Shown here one piece after another: positions 52,783-61,626 of a stretch of 64,000 bases of DNA; the stretch's first letter is position 1; each line of letters opens with the position of its first letter. The position numbers and the translations under genes were made by a program. The DNA comes from Gemmatimonadaceae bacterium. Lineage in GTDB: Bacteria > Gemmatimonadota > Gemmatimonadetes > Gemmatimonadales > Gemmatimonadaceae. Location: assembly GCA_020851455.1 (NCBI GenBank), contig JADZCT010000020.1:124001-188000 (forward strand), given 5' to 3'. The notes beneath the pieces are model-generated. The model ran no database searches, was not told the DNA's origin, and saw only the letters and a program-made list of their open reading frames with translations.

Positions 52783-55416
52783 CTACCTTCGATGGTTCTC
52801 CTCGGCTAAGCCGGCATCCTCCTGCCGTGCGTCAGCCACGAGTCCGGCCAGCAGCGTCAGCGCCTCGAGCGGTGTCACATGGTTGACATCGAGCGCGCGC
52901 AGGCGGTCCACGACGGGATGCTCCCGCACTGATCCGAACAAGCCCAGCTGATCATCATCTCGCCGGGCACGCCGTAGCGTACCGCCAGCCATCGCCACCG
53001 CCAGCTGCTCCTGTTCAAGCACGGCAAGCAGCGAGCGGGCGCGGCCCAACACTGGCTCCGGAAGGCCGGCAAGGCGACCCACCTCGATGCCGTACGACCG
53101 ATCCGCCCCACCGGGCCGGAGACGATGCAGGAACCTGATGCGTCCATCCCGCTCTTCGACCCCGACGTTCAAGTTGCGCACCGCGGGAAGCTCATCTGCC
53201 AGCTGAGTCAACTCGTGGTAATGCGTGGCAAACACGGTCTTGGCCCCAACGCGGTTGTGCAAGTGCTCACTCACCGCCCACGCAATGCTGAGCCCGTCCC
53301 ATGTGCTCGTGCCGCGCCCGATCTCGTCCAGCAGTACCAGGCTACGCGCAGTTGCTGTGTGGAGGATGGCGCTGGTCTCGGCCATCTCCACCATGAATGT
53401 TGACTGGCCGCGTACGAGGTTGTCGCTTGCTCCCACACGCGTGAAGATCCGGTCCACCACCCCAATCCGGGCGCGTGACGCCGGCACGAAGCTCCCAATG
53501 TGCGCCATGAGCGCCTGCAGGCCAATCTGACGCAGAACCGTGCTTTTCCCGGCCATATTTGGGCCCGTTACGACCAGCAGCCGCGCCTCAGGCGTCAGCG
53601 CCACGTCGTTCGGGATGAACTGCTCACGCGGCATCATTCGTTCCACCACCGGATGCCGGCCGGAGGTCACCTCGAACTCGAAGCCGTCGTGCATCTCGGG
53701 CCGGACGTACCGCTCCCTGACCGCAACCTCGGCAAGTGACGCGGTCACGTCGAGTACCGCGATGCGCGCTGCGATGGCCTGAAGGCGCACGATTGCGGAC
53801 CCGAGCTGCGCCCGAAGCTCATCGAAGATTTCGCGCTCCAGTCGCTCAATGCGCTCAGTCGCGTGCAGGACCTTCTCTTCGTACTCCTTCAGCGCAGGCG
53901 TGACATACCGCTCTGCACCGGCCAGCGTCTGCCGCCGCTGATAGTCCGCCGGCACGAGGTGCGCGTTCGCGTTGGTGACTTCGATGTAATAACCAAACAC
54001 GCGATTATGCCCCACCTTGAGCGACGCAATCCGGGTCCGGTCTCGTTCAGATTGCTGCAGCGCCGCAATGGAATCGCGCCCGCCGGTCGCAATCGAGCGC
54101 AGGTCGTCCAGTTCCTGGCTCCTGCCCTTCGCAACGGTCTCACCTTCGCCAATCACGACCGGCGGCCTTTCCACTACCGTCGCTGCGACCAGCGCGGCGA
54201 GGTCGGCGGCGCTGTCCCACAACTGCATGGCCGCCGCGAGTTCTCCGCGTGGCTCCGTCCGTGACATCGCATTGACGACGGAGTCGAGCATCCCGAGCGA
54301 ATCTCCGAGCGCGCGCACGTCACGTGGCGTCGCCCGGCCAGTTGCGCACTTGGCTCCAAGCCGCTCGACGTCACGCACCCCTTCGAGCGACGCCTGAAGC
54401 GCGGCACAGACATGGGGCGCGCTCGCGAGCACAGTTACGGCGTCCAGCCGCGCCTCGATCGCGGCGCGGTCGGTCAAAGGCGCAAGCGTCCTTGCGCGAA
54501 GCAATCTCGCCCCCATCGGCGTCACTGTACGATCCATCACGCCAAGCAGTGTGCTGCTTCCATCCCCGCTGCGAAGCGGCTCGACCAGCTCCAGGTTCCG
54601 CCGCGTCATGTCATCGAGCGGCATGACCCCCCCGGGTCGCTCGATGACCGGTCGCGCGAGGTGCGCTATGCCACCCGGTTGCAGCCCGCGCAAATATCGA
54701 ACAAGCGCCCCCGCTGCTCCGATCAACACGTCGTCTTCGGCGCCAAACCCAAGACCGTCGAGGCCCGCTACGCCATACAGTTCGGCGATCTCGCGACTCG
54801 ATATTCCGACATCAAACTCCCAGTCCGGTCGCTCAGTGATCAGCACTCCGCTGTCCGTCACCGCACCCAGAGCCGGACGTGCCGACGCGCCAACAAGCAC
54901 CTCGCGTGGCCCGATCCTCGCGAGAGATGAAGAAAAGTCTCCCGCCCTCGCCTCGATTACGCGAAACTCGCCAGTCGACAGGTCAACCGCGGCAATCCCA
55001 ACCCGTTCCTGTAGCTGGACGACCGCCGCGAGAAAAGTGTTCCTGGATCCATCCAGCAGGTCGTCCGAAAACGTCGCACCTGGCGTCACCGTCTCTATGA
55101 CCGCTCGCCGAACGATGCCCTTGGCAGCACTGGGATCCTCCACTTGGTCACAGATCGCTACGCGATACCCGCGCTCCACGAGCTTGCGCACATACTCCCC
55201 CGCCGCTCGAATCGGAACTCCAGCCAGGGGTACTGCCGCCGCGCTGCCATTGTTGCGCGACGTCAACGTCAGCCCAAGGACCCGCGCCGCCGTCTCTGCG
55301 TCGCCGTAGAACATCTCGAAGAAATCGCCCATCCGGAAAAACAGTATCGCGTCGCGATGACGGGCCTTGATCTCATCGTACTGCTGCATCAACGGCGTCG
55401 TTGACGGGGGGGTCAT
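52783..55416 (-). CDS. mutS: DNA mismatch repair protein MutS
   Basis: Mismatch-recognition ATPase of 877 residues. The mismatch motif Phe-x-Glu is in GDFFEMF (F32, E34). Connector and core domains follow, then the ATPase with Walker A GPNMAGKST, the Walker B region LLDEIGRGTSTWDGL and VFATHYHELTQL. The C-terminal end is short (about 70 residues) and has no clear dimerisation tail. It starts inside the SPOR gene stop (ATGA overlap) behind GAGAGG, and the cystathionine synthase gene follows after 33 bp. No mutL lies nearby. Confidence 0.97.
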   Translation of the reverse strand: MTPPSTTPLMQQYDEIKARHRDAILFFRMGDFFEMFYGDAETAARVLGLTLTSRNNGSAAAVPLAGVPIRAAGEYVRKLVERGYRVAICDQVEDPSAAKGIVRRAVIETVTPGATFSDDLLDGSRNTFLAAVVQLQERVGIAAVDLSTGEFRVIEARAGDFSSSLARIGPREVLVGASARPALGAVTDSGVLITERPDWEFDVGISSREIAELYGVAGLDGLGFGAEDDVLIGAAGALVRYLRGLQPGGIAHLARPVIERPGGVMPLDDMTRRNLELVEPLRSGDGSSTLLGVMDRTVTPMGARLLRARTLAPLTDRAAIEARLDAVTVLASAPHVCAALQASLEGVRDVERLGAKCATGRATPRDVRALGDSLGMLDSVVNAMSRTEPRGELAAAMQLWDSAADLAALVAATVVERPPVVIGEGETVAKGRSQELDDLRSIATGGRDSIAALQQSERDRTRIASLKVGHNRVFGYYIEVTNANAHLVPADYQRRQTLAGAERYVTPALKEYEEKVLHATERIERLEREIFDELRAQLGSAIVRLQAIAARIAVLDVTASLAEVAVRERYVRPEMHDGFEFEVTSGRHPVVERMMPREQFIPNDVALTPEARLLVVTGPNMAGKSTVLRQIGLQALMAHIGSFVPASRARIGVVDRIFTRVGASDNLVRGQSTFMVEMAETSAILHTATARSLVLLDEIGRGTSTWDGLSIAWAVSEHLHNRVGAKTVFATHYHELTQLADELPAVRNLNVGVEERDGRIRFLHRLRPGGADRSYGIEVGRLAGLPEPVLGRARSLLAVLEQEQLAVAMAGGTLRRARRDDDQLGLFGSVREHPVVDRLRALDVNHVTPLEALTLLAGLVADARQEDAGLAEENHRR

Positions 55417-56345
55417 TGCCTCTCGGATTCCACGACAATCGCGGTGAACTGCTGCCGCCTGAGCTGGTTCACCAGCTCGGCAGCGGCTGCCTTTCCCTGA
55501 AACCTGCCTACCCGCACTCTGAATGGCGTTTCGAGCGCCACCCTTGCCTCATAGCCGAGCGCAACGAGCTTCGCCGCCAGGCGCTCGGCCTCCGGCCGCG
55601 TGGTGAACGCCGCAACCTGCACCGTCCAGCGTCCGCTGGCAGCGGGTTTGCCAGCACCGCCCGCTCCCGTAAGCGGAGTTGCGCCACGCGCCGTCGCGGT
55701 CCCTGGCTTGCCGGATGATGCCTTGGAGGTGCTATCGCCCAGCGCCTCCTTCCACTGCTCGCACGGCCGGGCGGCATACGCTGCCTGGTTTCGCAGTTCC
55801 ACCTGATCTTCCGCCGCGTGTGCCAGTGACGAGTCCAGCGCAGCGCACGCTGCAGCAATCTCATTCTGCTGAAGATGCATCCGCCCGGCCTCGAGCGCGG
55901 CCTGCGGTCCCACTTCACTCGACATGAAGTCACGTACGATTCGATCGAGCCTGATTCGTGCCAGGTCGCGCGCACCCAGTGCAAGATCTTCCTGCGCCAG
56001 CGCGTAAAGGGCGCTTGGAACGGAAGGATGTGTTGGGAAGTCAACCGTCAGGCGAATGAGGTCCAGGCGTGCATCTGGCGTATGCCGAAGCGTCCCGCGC
56101 CAGTACAACGCGGTGCCGTACGCGGAGTTCCCCGGGTCTGTATCAGCCAGAATGGAATCCGCGATGCTCAGCGCGGCTGAATCTGCGCCCGATCGCGCCA
56201 GTGCCTCGATCCGTGCAATGGCGCCTGCGCCTGGTTGCGCCGTAAGGCGCCGTCCCGCGCCAGCCAACAGCGCTACGCCTCCAAGTGCGCATACCCCCAC
56301 TTGCAGCACCCGTGTCAGCATGGAGCGTCGCGCCGATCCACCCAC
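55413..56345 (-). CDS. SPOR-domain protein
   Basis: A 310-residue exported protein. Residues about 9-34 are a signal or anchor segment. The middle (about 40-195) is helical with TPR-like units (LARSGADSAALSIADSILA, LYALAQEDLALGARDLARIRLD). A Ser/Gly/Thr-rich linker leads to the C-terminal SPOR domain (WTVQVAAFTTRPEAERLAAKL, FRVRVGRFQGKAAAAELV), which binds denuded peptidoglycan at division sites. GTG 56345, 5 bp after the holA stop, is preferred over ATG 56321. Its stop overlaps mutS by ATGA. Confidence 0.82.
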   Translation of the reverse strand: MGGSARRSMLTRVLQVGVCALGGVALLAGAGRRLTAQPGAGAIARIEALARSGADSAALSIADSILADTDPGNSAYGTALYWRGTLRHTPDARLDLIRLTVDFPTHPSVPSALYALAQEDLALGARDLARIRLDRIVRDFMSSEVGPQAALEAGRMHLQQNEIAAACAALDSSLAHAAEDQVELRNQAAYAARPCEQWKEALGDSTSKASSGKPGTATARGATPLTGAGGAGKPAASGRWTVQVAAFTTRPEAERLAAKLVALGYEARVALETPFRVRVGRFQGKAAAAELVNQLRRQQFTAIVVESERQ

Positions 56346-56350
56346 GTCGC

Positions 56351-57400
56351 CTACGCCGCCGCGCGCGTTCGGGCGCACATCGCCAGGAACGCCGTGGCCA
56401 GCACCTGCTCCTCCGTCGAAACGCCGGTGTTCTTGAGCGCGCTGTCTGTATCCGACAGAATGCATAGCGCCCGGTTCACGCCGGGCCGGTCCCACTGTGA
56501 CGCAGCCCGAACCATCGTCGCGACCGCGTCCTTCCACGGGCGCCCCACGGGGACGCTCCTGGCCTCGCTCATCATGGAGTAGAGCGCGCCCTCGACCTGC
56601 CTTGCCGGCGTCCTCCGCGCCCGCTCCCGTAGCACCTCGCCTATGCCGAGCATGTGCGCCGCAAGCGACAGCACGATTCCTACCGCCGACGCCTTCGGTT
56701 GTCGCAATACGACTGGAGCTAACGCCGCGGCACCACGCCCGTCCCGGGCGCACACCAGATCCACAAGGTCACCTGCCGCCTTGCCGGGAATCGCGCCCAC
56801 GACGGCTTCAACGTGCGCCACCGTGATGGGTGAATCGCCTGCAAAATCCGTCAGTTTGCGCAGCTCGCTCGCCGCAAGTGCCAGGTCAGAGCCGGCAGCC
56901 AACGTCAGCGCAGTCGCTGCGTTCGCCTCGATCGAAGTGCCAAGGACGCCCGCTTCTCTCCCGACCCACTCGATCATTTCCCGCTCGCTCAGCGCGCCCG
57001 CTTCCACCGCCACCGCTTCCGCCGCAAAACCAGCATCTCTCTTCCATCCCCTGGGCGCAACGAGAATGAGTACCGTACCACGGGCAGGGTTCGCCGCGTA
57101 GCGGTCGAGAACCGCACGGGCGTTCCTGGAAAGACTCGGTGCATCGCGAATCACCACCACACGGCGGGCCGCGAACACGGGAAGCGCGTCCAGCGCCTGT
57201 GACAACGCACCGGCGTCCGTGTCCCCCCCCCGAACGATGTCAACGTTGAACTCACGGGTTGCCTCGTCAGCCAATGCCGGCACCGCCGCCCTCAGCACCT
57301 CCTCCTTCAGGAAATCATTGTCCCCGTACAGGAGGTAGATCGGGTGGGGGGTTCCGCTGGCAATCGCGCTGCGGAGCGTATCGAGAGAGGCCTGCGGCAT
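56351..57400 (-). CDS. holA: DNA polymerase III subunit delta
   Basis: Clamp-loader subunit of 349 residues that opens the sliding clamp. It shows the family opening YLLYGDNDFLKEE, the region ARRVVVIRDAPSLS, the mid-domain RGTVLILVAPRGWKRDAGFA and the C-terminal collar helices. ATG 57400 is 6 nt after TATATT, and a longer in-frame extension upstream belongs to no homologous region. It overlaps the end of the zinc-finger anti-sigma frame, which is read in another frame. The clamp interaction tail cannot be judged by eye. Confidence 0.9.
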   Translation of the reverse strand: MPQASLDTLRSAIASGTPHPIYLLYGDNDFLKEEVLRAAVPALADEATREFNVDIVRGGDTDAGALSQALDALPVFAARRVVVIRDAPSLSRNARAVLDRYAANPARGTVLILVAPRGWKRDAGFAAEAVAVEAGALSEREMIEWVGREAGVLGTSIEANAATALTLAAGSDLALAASELRKLTDFAGDSPITVAHVEAVVGAIPGKAAGDLVDLVCARDGRGAAALAPVVLRQPKASAVGIVLSLAAHMLGIGEVLRERARRTPARQVEGALYSMMSEARSVPVGRPWKDAVATMVRAASQWDRPGVNRALCILSDTDSALKNTGVSTEEQVLATAFLAMCARTRAAA

Positions 57401-57663
57401 GATCCCAATATAGCCGCCCCCCGTGCGGCCTCCCGCGACGCGCCCGCGCAGCCAAACCGGCGCTTGAGGGCAACACGGAGCTTTCGCGACGGCTCGATCG
57501 TTCGCACGCAGCTCAGCGCCATCAGCCCGCGACGCAGCGCCACGTCCAGCCGTGCGCACCTCTGACACTGCGCCAGATGCAGGAGCGCAGCCGCGCGGCA
57601 GGCCTCAGGCATTTCACCTTCGACGAGCGCGAGGTGATGCTCGCGAAACACACAACAGGTCAC
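57307..57663 (-). CDS. Zinc-finger anti-sigma factor candidate
   Basis: A 118-residue cytoplasmic protein. The N-terminal segment CCVFREHHLALVEGEM, followed by HLAQCQRC (His, Cys, Cys) and a basic helix, is the pattern of zinc-binding anti-sigma factors (zf-HC2). It follows the ECF sigma factor gene in the same direction, as expected for a sigma/anti-sigma pair. Start GTG 57663 is behind GGTGGAG; ATG 57702 is possible. The C-terminal 30 residues overlap the start of holA by about 94 bp in a different frame and may be non-essential. No membrane helix, so a soluble type. Confidence 0.6.
   Translation of the reverse strand: MTCCVFREHHLALVEGEMPEACRAAALLHLAQCQRCARLDVALRRGLMALSCVRTIEPSRKLRVALKRRFGCAGASREAARGAAILGSCRRPLSIRSAARLPAEPPTRSTSCTGTMIS
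57407..57412 (-). promoter_or_regulatory. -10-like box TATATT, 6 nt before ATG of holA
   Basis: Minus strand TATATT-GGGATC-ATG. It lies inside the anti-sigma frame, so holA and the operon downstream can start independently. Confidence 0.6.
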
Positions 57664-57722
57664 AGGACTCCACCAGCGAGGGGATCTGCCTAAACCGTAC
57701 ACCCTCCGGCTCGGTCGGGTTC

Positions 57723-57751
57723 CGGCACGGTCCGGTGCGGGCCGTGCCGGC
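57723..57751 (-). other. GC-rich hairpin between sigma and anti-sigma genes
   Basis: CCGGCACGG (57723-57731) pairs perfectly with 57743-57751 around an 11-nt loop. It lies between the sigma factor stop (57778) and the anti-sigma start (57663), without a T run. It could attenuate the message so that less anti-sigma than sigma is made, or stabilise the sigma mRNA end. Confidence 0.4.
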
Positions 57752-57777
57752 TGCGATTCGATGAACTGCTGAGCGCG

Positions 57778-58419
57778 CTATCGCAGCTGCGGTTCGATCA
57801 ACTCAGCGAACGCATTTCGCGCCCGGTTCAGTCGCGACTTCACGGTTCCCAGGTTGCACCGGGTAATATCAGCGATCTCTTCGTACGAGCGGCCTTCCAA
57901 TTCCCGCAGCACAAACACATCCCGATGGTGTGCCGGGAGCTGCGCGACGGACTGCTCGACTGCGTCCTGCAGATGGCGCTGCCGGAATGCCTCGTCTGGC
58001 TGCGCACCCGTGTCCTCAAACTCCAGCGGACGGTCGTCGTCAGCCCATTGCGGCGCCAGTGCCGTGAACAGCACGAGCGGGCTCCTCGACCTGTTGCGAA
58101 GCTCATTCTTGGCCAGGTTGGACGCAATTGTATACGCCCAAGTCGAAAATTTCTTGGACCTGTCAAAACGCCCGAGATGCCGGTGGATCCTGATGAACGC
58201 CTCCTGCACGAGATCCTCCGCTCGCTCCCGGTCACCAATTATGCGATAAACGAAATTCAGGAGGCGCGTCTGGTATCGTTCCACCAGAACCTCGAACGCC
58301 CTCGATTCTCCGTTCAGGTGCTCCTGTACGAGCGATGAGTCCGGCAGGGCATTGAGTTCGGCACGCGTTGCAATCGTCGCCCGGAGTGCCTGTTGAGTCC
58401 TTGCAGTGGCCTGCACCAT
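57778..58419 (-). CDS. RNA polymerase sigma factor, ECF type
   Basis: A 213-residue group IV sigma factor that would direct RNA polymerase to a set of stress or envelope promoters. Region 2 is seen in RAFEVLVERYQTRLLNFVYR, EDLVQEAFIRIHRHL and FSTWAYTIASNLAKNELR. Region 4 is seen in LPAHHRDVFVLRELEG and SYEEIADITRCNLGTVKSRL. The N-terminal 25 residues are an extension. Start ATG 58419 has CGGGAG at a good distance. The AT-rich 5' region holds a possible -10 and an inverted repeat. The gene following it is a zinc-finger anti-sigma candidate. Confidence 0.9.
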   Translation of the reverse strand: MVQATARTQQALRATIATRAELNALPDSSLVQEHLNGESRAFEVLVERYQTRLLNFVYRIIGDRERAEDLVQEAFIRIHRHLGRFDRSKKFSTWAYTIASNLAKNELRNRSRSPLVLFTALAPQWADDDRPLEFEDTGAQPDEAFRQRHLQDAVEQSVAQLPAHHRDVFVLRELEGRSYEEIADITRCNLGTVKSRLNRARNAFAELIEPQLR

Positions 58420-58517
58420 GTATGCTCCCGCGAAACGAGTGGCAGCGCATCAACTCGCTCGATAGGAAACGCACGCGGCATGCCATGGCGGCGCGCTTAG
58501 GCGAACTGGAACATAAG

Positions 58518-58564
58518 ATTCTATCAAATATGCACTTACTCGTTTTGTAATCCTTGTAACGAGT
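58518..58564 (-). promoter_or_regulatory. AT-rich sigma-factor 5' region with -10 and inverted repeat
   Basis: TAGAAT (58518-58523, minus strand) is a possible -10 for the sigma gene, about 95 nt upstream of its start. Upstream of it lies the inverted repeat ACTCGTT...AACGAGT (58538-58544 and 58558-58564) with a 13-nt centre, close to the expected -35. This is the most AT-rich stretch of the window. Confidence 0.4.
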
Positions 58565-58666
58565 ATGAATATTGCACCGCGCTCGTCCTAATTAGTGGAC
58601 ATCGGGCGGGGACACTGTCGGCGTAGACACGGGCAGGGATCTGGCCCAACCGCCTCCGCTGTCCTG

Positions 58667-59236
58667 CTAGGCGTGGCCCAGAAGGCGAAACTGGGCTGCA
58701 TACAGGATCGCGGTCGCGCTCTTCGCGTCGTGTATGTCTCCCCGCTCGATCATGCCGAGCGCCCTGGAGAGACGCGTTGGCACGACCTCTATGAACTCAT
58801 CGCTCTCGCGCCTGCTCTCGCCCATCGTCAGCCCCGTTGCCATGAACAGATGGATGATCTCATCGCTGAACCCGGGCGTGGTCAGGATCGTCGTTAGCAA
58901 CGTCAGTTCATCCGCGGCACAGCCGGTTTCTTCCAGTAACTCACGCCGCGCGCACTGTTCCGGCGGCTCTCCGGCTTCTTTCCTTCCCGCCGGAATCTCG
59001 ACCAGCCACTCGGCGGCAGCGTGCCGATACTGGCGAAGCAGCAGCAAATCGGGATCTGGCTCTGTGGCGCTGCTCAACACCGGCAGGACCGCGCACGCCC
59101 CGGGATGCCGCACGATGTCGAGGTGTCCAATCGTTCCGTCCGGGAACCGGATGGTCTCTTCGTTCACGCGGATGATCCGGCCGGCGTGAATCTGGTGTAC
59201 GGAAATCGTTGCGCCGTCGTGCTTGCCGGCGGTCAT
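58667..59236 (-). CDS. Nudix hydrolase (ADP-ribose pyrophosphatase type)
   Basis: A 189-residue soluble enzyme with a perfect Nudix box G84-x5-E90-x7-R98-E-L-L-E-E-T-G105. Sequence outside the box (LLLLRQYRHAAAEWLVEIPAGR) matches ADP-ribose/NDP-sugar pyrophosphatases of the NudF type. It would split ADP-ribose to AMP and ribose 5-phosphate. Start ATG 59236 overlaps the stop of the upstream beta-CASP gene by ATGA. A stretch of about 250 bp beyond its stop to the sigma factor gene has no gene that I can support. Confidence 0.88.
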   Translation of the reverse strand: MTAGKHDGATISVHQIHAGRIIRVNEETIRFPDGTIGHLDIVRHPGACAVLPVLSSATEPDPDLLLLRQYRHAAAEWLVEIPAGRKEAGEPPEQCARRELLEETGCAADELTLLTTILTTPGFSDEIIHLFMATGLTMGESRRESDEFIEVVPTRLSRALGMIERGDIHDAKSATAILYAAQFRLLGHA

Positions 59237-60633
59237 GCTTCGAGTACGTCCACTTCACCGCCTGCCGGGCACGATACCAGTGCGTGAAGCCTCTCCAGCG
59301 CAGCGCGAAGCGCCTCCTGCGCGTCGGGCTCCCCGTGCACGAGCCACGTCCTCCGGTAGCGCGGAGAGGTGCGCCTCACTGCCTCGTGCCACGCGATGAG
59401 GCCTGCGCTGTCCGCGTGGGCGCTATAGCCGTTGAGTACCCCTACCTGCGCCCTGAGCTCCACCTCTTCGCCGTACACCTTGATGAAACGCCGACGTTCC
59501 ACGATACGGCGGCCCAGCGTGTGTTCCGCCTGGAAACCAACGATGAGGATCGTGTTGCGAGGGTCCGACGCGCCGTGCAGCAGGTGGTGCAGGATCCGGC
59601 CCGATTCAGCCATCCCCGACGCTGCGATCACCACCATGGGACCGCGTCGGTTCATCGCCTCCTTCGACTCCTCGACCGTCTGCGCGTATGATACGAGATG
59701 ATTCTGCAGCACGCCCGCTGGATTCCCGCCGAATGCCCGGACCAGCGGCTCCGTTGAGTCAAACAGCTCAGCGTGGCGCATGAATACACCAGTGGCCTCG
59801 ATTGCAAGCGGGCTGTCAACCACCACTGGAATATTCGGTATGAGGCCGTCGCGCACGAGGCCATTGATGCCGTAGATGATCTCCTGCGTCCGGCCCACCG
59901 CGAAGGCAGGAATCAATACCTTGCCTCCGCGCGCCGCCGTCTCGGCAATGAATGCGCCAAGCATGCGGCGCGCATCTGCGGCCGGCGGATGAAGCCGGCC
60001 CCCGTACGTGCTCTCCATGAGCACCGCATCCACATTCTCGGGCGGAACGGGGTCACGGATAATCGCAAGACCCTTGCGCCCGATGTCGCCGCTGAAGGCC
60101 AGGCGTCGCACGGAGGCGCCTTCACGCCACTCGAGGACGACCGAAGCGGAGCCCAGTATGTGTCCGGCATCGAGGAAGAGCGCGCGAACGCCGGGTGCAG
60201 CGGTAAACCATGTTCCATAGCCGGTACCGCGAATCTGCCCCATCGTACGCTCCACGTCGCCACGATCGTACAGGGGTTCCGGGTGGGCGCGCTGGTGCCG
60301 CGCGAGAAACTCGGCATCCTTCTCCTGGATGTGCGCCGAGTCCGCGAGCATCACCCGGCAGAGGTCACGCGTCGCCTCAGTCGAATACACTGGCCCCCGG
60401 TAACCATTGCGCACCAAGTATGGCAGGCGGCCTGCGTGATCAATGTGAGCGTGGGACAGAATAATCGCGTCTATCGAGCCGACATCCACGGGAAGCTGCT
60501 GGTTCTTGTGATGAACCTCGGCACGGCGGCCCTGAAACAGTCCCGCGTCCAGAACGATCGTGCGCCCCGCCACTTCGATCACGTGGCACGAGCCCGTGAC
60601 TTCGCGCGCCGCTCCTCGAAACGTTATCCGCAC
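59233..60633 (-). CDS. Metallo-beta-lactamase/beta-CASP ribonuclease-like protein
   Basis: A 466-residue enzyme of the RNA-processing beta-CASP family. The MBL part has SHAHIDHAG (H61, H63, D65, H66), the DAGHILGSAS motif (H158) and SGDIG. The beta-CASP insertion (about 205-370) precedes the C-terminal RMMBL motif NGYSAHAD. This is the CPSF-73/YsfG-like type often called 'exonuclease'. Start GTG 60633 opens the conserved VRITFRGAAREVTGSCH; upstream in-frame residues read back through the small DUF4177 gene stop and are rejected. It overlaps the Nudix gene by ATGA. Confidence 0.88.
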   Translation of the reverse strand: MRITFRGAAREVTGSCHVIEVAGRTIVLDAGLFQGRRAEVHHKNQQLPVDVGSIDAIILSHAHIDHAGRLPYLVRNGYRGPVYSTEATRDLCRVMLADSAHIQEKDAEFLARHQRAHPEPLYDRGDVERTMGQIRGTGYGTWFTAAPGVRALFLDAGHILGSASVVLEWREGASVRRLAFSGDIGRKGLAIIRDPVPPENVDAVLMESTYGGRLHPPAADARRMLGAFIAETAARGGKVLIPAFAVGRTQEIIYGINGLVRDGLIPNIPVVVDSPLAIEATGVFMRHAELFDSTEPLVRAFGGNPAGVLQNHLVSYAQTVEESKEAMNRRGPMVVIAASGMAESGRILHHLLHGASDPRNTILIVGFQAEHTLGRRIVERRRFIKVYGEEVELRAQVGVLNGYSAHADSAGLIAWHEAVRRTSPRYRRTWLVHGEPDAQEALRAALERLHALVSCPAGGEVDVLEA

Positions 60634-60694
60634 GCGCGTCGCGCCCCGTGCGGGCTCACGCAGGGTAGCCCGCCAGGCGCCCCCGACGACTGTC

Positions 60695-60868
60695 TCAAGC
60701 TGATTCGGCCTGCCGCGCGAATACGATGGTGATACGCTCCGCGTCCTGGGCGAGAAGCTCAGGATGCCATCCGCTGCGGCTCCGCTCGTTGAGCAGGTCG
60801 GTGACTGCATCCTCGTCGTCGCGAGTCCTGCGGCTCAGGCGAACAACGACGGCCTGGTATTCTTTCAT
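60695..60868 (-). CDS. Small DUF4177-like protein
   Basis: A 57-residue protein, [20 protein letters not shown] at its start, then [14 protein letters not shown] and ITIVFARQ. This matches the small DUF4177 pattern (Tyr near the N-terminus, LN..G..GW in the middle, a final strand with F.R). Function unknown. The ATG at 60868 is preceded by TATCTT at 7 nt, so the gene has its own leaderless-type promoter, divergent from upp. The beta-CASP gene follows after 61 bp. Too short for many gene finders, but the composition and promoter argue that it is real. Confidence 0.65.
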   Translation of the reverse strand: MKEYQAVVVRLSRRTRDDEDAVTDLLNERSRSGWHPELLAQDAERITIVFARQAESA

Positions 60869-60875
60869 CGTGGCG

Positions 60876-60881
60876 AAGATA
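60876..60881 (-). promoter_or_regulatory. -10-like box TATCTT, 7 nt before ATG of small gene
   Basis: Minus strand TATCTT-CGCCACG-ATG. It is 1 bp from the TAGACT box on the plus strand. Confidence 0.58.
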
Positions 60882-60882
60882 C

Positions 60883-60888
60883 TAGACT
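60883..60888 (+). promoter_or_regulatory. -10-like box TAGACT, 7 nt before ATG of upp
   Basis: TAGACT-CTCCCGC-ATG. It supports ATG 60896 as the upp start. The facing box of the minus-strand gene is 1 bp away. Confidence 0.55.
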
Positions 60889-60895
60889 CTCCCGC

Positions 60896-61543
60896 ATGAA
60901 CACCACCCCGGCCCGCTCGAACCCAACGGTCCTTCGCCATCCGCTCATCCAGCACAAGGTCACAATGCTGCGTGACAGGGCGACACCCACCAAGATCTTC
61001 AAGGAGCTGGTGGATGAGATCGCAATGCTCATGGCCTACGAGGCCACGGCCGCTCTGCCCCTCGAGCCATGCGAAGTCGAGACTCCGCTCGAGCGTGCCG
61101 CGGGCGTGCGTGTTGCGGGAAAGAAGCTCGTGCTTGTGCCGATACTCCGGGCCGGGCTTGGCATGGTAGAGGGAATCCTCCGTCTCATCCCATCCGCACG
61201 CGTGGGCCATATTGGCCTGTACCGTGATCACGCTACGCTTCAGCCGGTTGACTACTACTTCAAGATTCCAGGAGGCGCCGCGGAGCGCGAGTTCTTTGTT
61301 CTCGATCCCATGCTCGCGACAGGTGGAAGCGCCGTGGCCGCAGTCTCGCGGCTCAAGGACGCCGGAGCGCGGAAGATCCGCTTTCTTTGCCTCGTCGCGG
61401 CACCCGCCGGCGTCGCCGCGCTGCAAGCTGCCCACCCTGACGTGCCCATCATGACCGCGGCGCTCGACCGTGAGCTTGACGCTCAGGGATACATCCTCCC
61501 CGGACTCGGCGACGCGGGCGACCGGTTGTTCGGAACACGCTGA
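60896..61543 (+). CDS. upp: Uracil phosphoribosyltransferase
   Basis: Pyrimidine-salvage enzyme joining uracil and PRPP to UMP, 215 residues, a typical length. Seen: [13 protein letters not shown] at the start, [14 protein letters not shown], the PRPP loop [12 protein letters not shown] and the uracil-binding C-terminal [19 protein letters not shown] 60896 is 7 nt after TAGACT; an earlier frame to 60764 is the antisense of the small gene. It stands alone, divergent from the DUF4177-like gene. Confidence 0.96.
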   Translation: MNTTPARSNPTVLRHPLIQHKVTMLRDRATPTKIFKELVDEIAMLMAYEATAALPLEPCEVETPLERAAGVRVAGKKLVLVPILRAGLGMVEGILRLIPSARVGHIGLYRDHATLQPVDYYFKIPGGAAEREFFVLDPMLATGGSAVAAVSRLKDAGARKIRFLCLVAAPAGVAALQAAHPDVPIMTAALDRELDAQGYILPGLGDAGDRLFGTR

Positions 61544-61626
61544 CGCCGCATCGTGAGGATGCTCGGCGCTCAACTTGCCCTCGCAGCGGAAGCTGGCGGC
61601 GCCGAGGATACGAACATCGGGCGCAC

